From the NCBI GenBank assembly GCA_017460265.1, contig JAFUBJ010000232.1, positions 1-5,207 of the forward strand: 5,207 bases of DNA, in the 5' to 3' direction. Origin of the DNA: Atopobiaceae bacterium (GTDB lineage: Bacteria; Actinomycetota; Coriobacteriia; Coriobacteriales; Atopobiaceae). The translations under genes and the position numbers were made by a program. The notes under the pieces are model-generated. The model made no database searches, had not been told where the DNA came from, and saw only the letters and a program-made list of their open reading frames with translations. Below, one piece after another: positions 4,886 through 5,207 of this stretch; position 1 is the first letter of the stretch, and each line of letters begins with the position of its first letter.

Positions 4886-5207
4886 CTAACGTGATACCTG
4901 CGCCACGGTCGAGCGCTCCACGATGGTGCCCGGCACCAAGATGTGCGGGATCTCCCCGCCTTCGGACGGGTTGGTCGCAAGGTCAAAGGCGATGGCGCCC
5001 ACCCGCGTGCCGTTGAAGCGATACGAGCTCAGGTCCAGGTGCGGGATCACGCCGACCAGCGAGTCGTCCACGCCGATCACGCTCACGTCTTCGGGGACGC
5101 GCAGGCCCGCGTCGCGCAGGGCATCCATCACCCCCACCGCAATGGCGTCGTTCGACGCACAGAGGGCCGGGCAGGTCTCGTCCTGCGCTCGGCGTGCGCC
5201 CAGCTCG
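4886..5207 (-). CDS. LacI-family transcriptional regulator, C-terminal part
   Basis: Only the last 106 residues are in the window; the gene starts beyond 5207. The visible part is the end of the periplasmic-binding-protein-like effector domain of a LacI/GalR repressor. ASNDAIAVGVMDALRDAG is the hallmark strand-turn-helix, followed by LRVPEDVSVIGVDDS and then the C-terminal LVPGTIVERSTV, matching the family's usual VPxxLVxRxST ending. The stop codon is TAG at 4886-4888. The HTH DNA-binding domain should lie upstream. Such proteins are dimeric or tetrameric repressors that respond to a sugar or nucleoside; the ligand cannot be read here. It lies on the same strand as and upstream of the ABC exporter remnant, about 100 bp from the first recognisable exporter sequence. 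It may once have controlled that gene and may now act elsewhere. Confidence 0.93.
   Translation of the reverse strand, partial: ELGARRAQDETCPALCASNDAIAVGVMDALRDAGLRVPEDVSVIGVDDSLVGVIPHLDLSSYRFNGTRVGAIAFDLATNPSEGGEIPHILVPGTIVERSTVAQVSR

Overview
The window looks like chromosomal DNA from a GC-rich Gram-positive bacterium. My best guess is Coriobacteriia (Actinomycetota; Olsenella, Collinsella or Atopobium relatives). This rests on strong G/C preference at third codon positions, AGGAGG-type ribosome binding sites, the gene content (YgiQ, a LacI regulator, a paired-type ABC exporter) and a hypothetical protein whose style I associate with that group. The placement is inference from codon use and protein style, not a database match.

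Layout, left to right. (1) Bases 1-263 are non-coding. They hold four copies of a 25-bp element, GGCAT-N15-GCAAC, in mirror-image order: two forward, two reverse, with equal 25-bp gaps on each side. The inner pair extends to a perfect 28-bp inverted repeat. (2) 264-2696 is a two-gene + strand operon: a hot-dog acyl-CoA thioesterase, then a full-length YgiQ-family radical SAM protein 3 bp downstream. (3) 2697-3003 is an AT-richer convergent intergenic region. It carries a second, different four-copy repeat system: two 74-bp inverted-repeat units with the core AACTGC(A/G)CAAAA, in which the variable base is changed on both arms of a unit. (4) 3004-4137 (- strand) is a hypothetical protein with its own promoter and strong RBS. 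Its C-terminal half resembles DUF559/Vsr-like PD-(D/E)XK nuclease folds, but an expected acidic residue appears to be Asn. (5) 4138-4305 holds that promoter and a perfect 12-bp GC-rich inverted repeat. (6) 4306 to about 4785 (- strand) is a badly decayed ABC exporter gene: transmembrane start, transmembrane end, signature/Walker B and C-terminal segments are joined by internal deletions and a frameshift. (7) 4886-5207 (- strand) is the C-terminal part of a LacI-family regulator that continues past the window edge.

Functionally, only the thioesterase-YgiQ pair looks like a working unit. The LacI gene probably once stood upstream of the exporter, which has lost its ATP-binding core. The most unusual content is the pair of symmetric repeat arrays on either side of the thioesterase-ygiQ operon and the nuclease-like hypothetical gene beside the second array. 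I see no RNA genes, CRISPR array, complete insertion sequence or origin.
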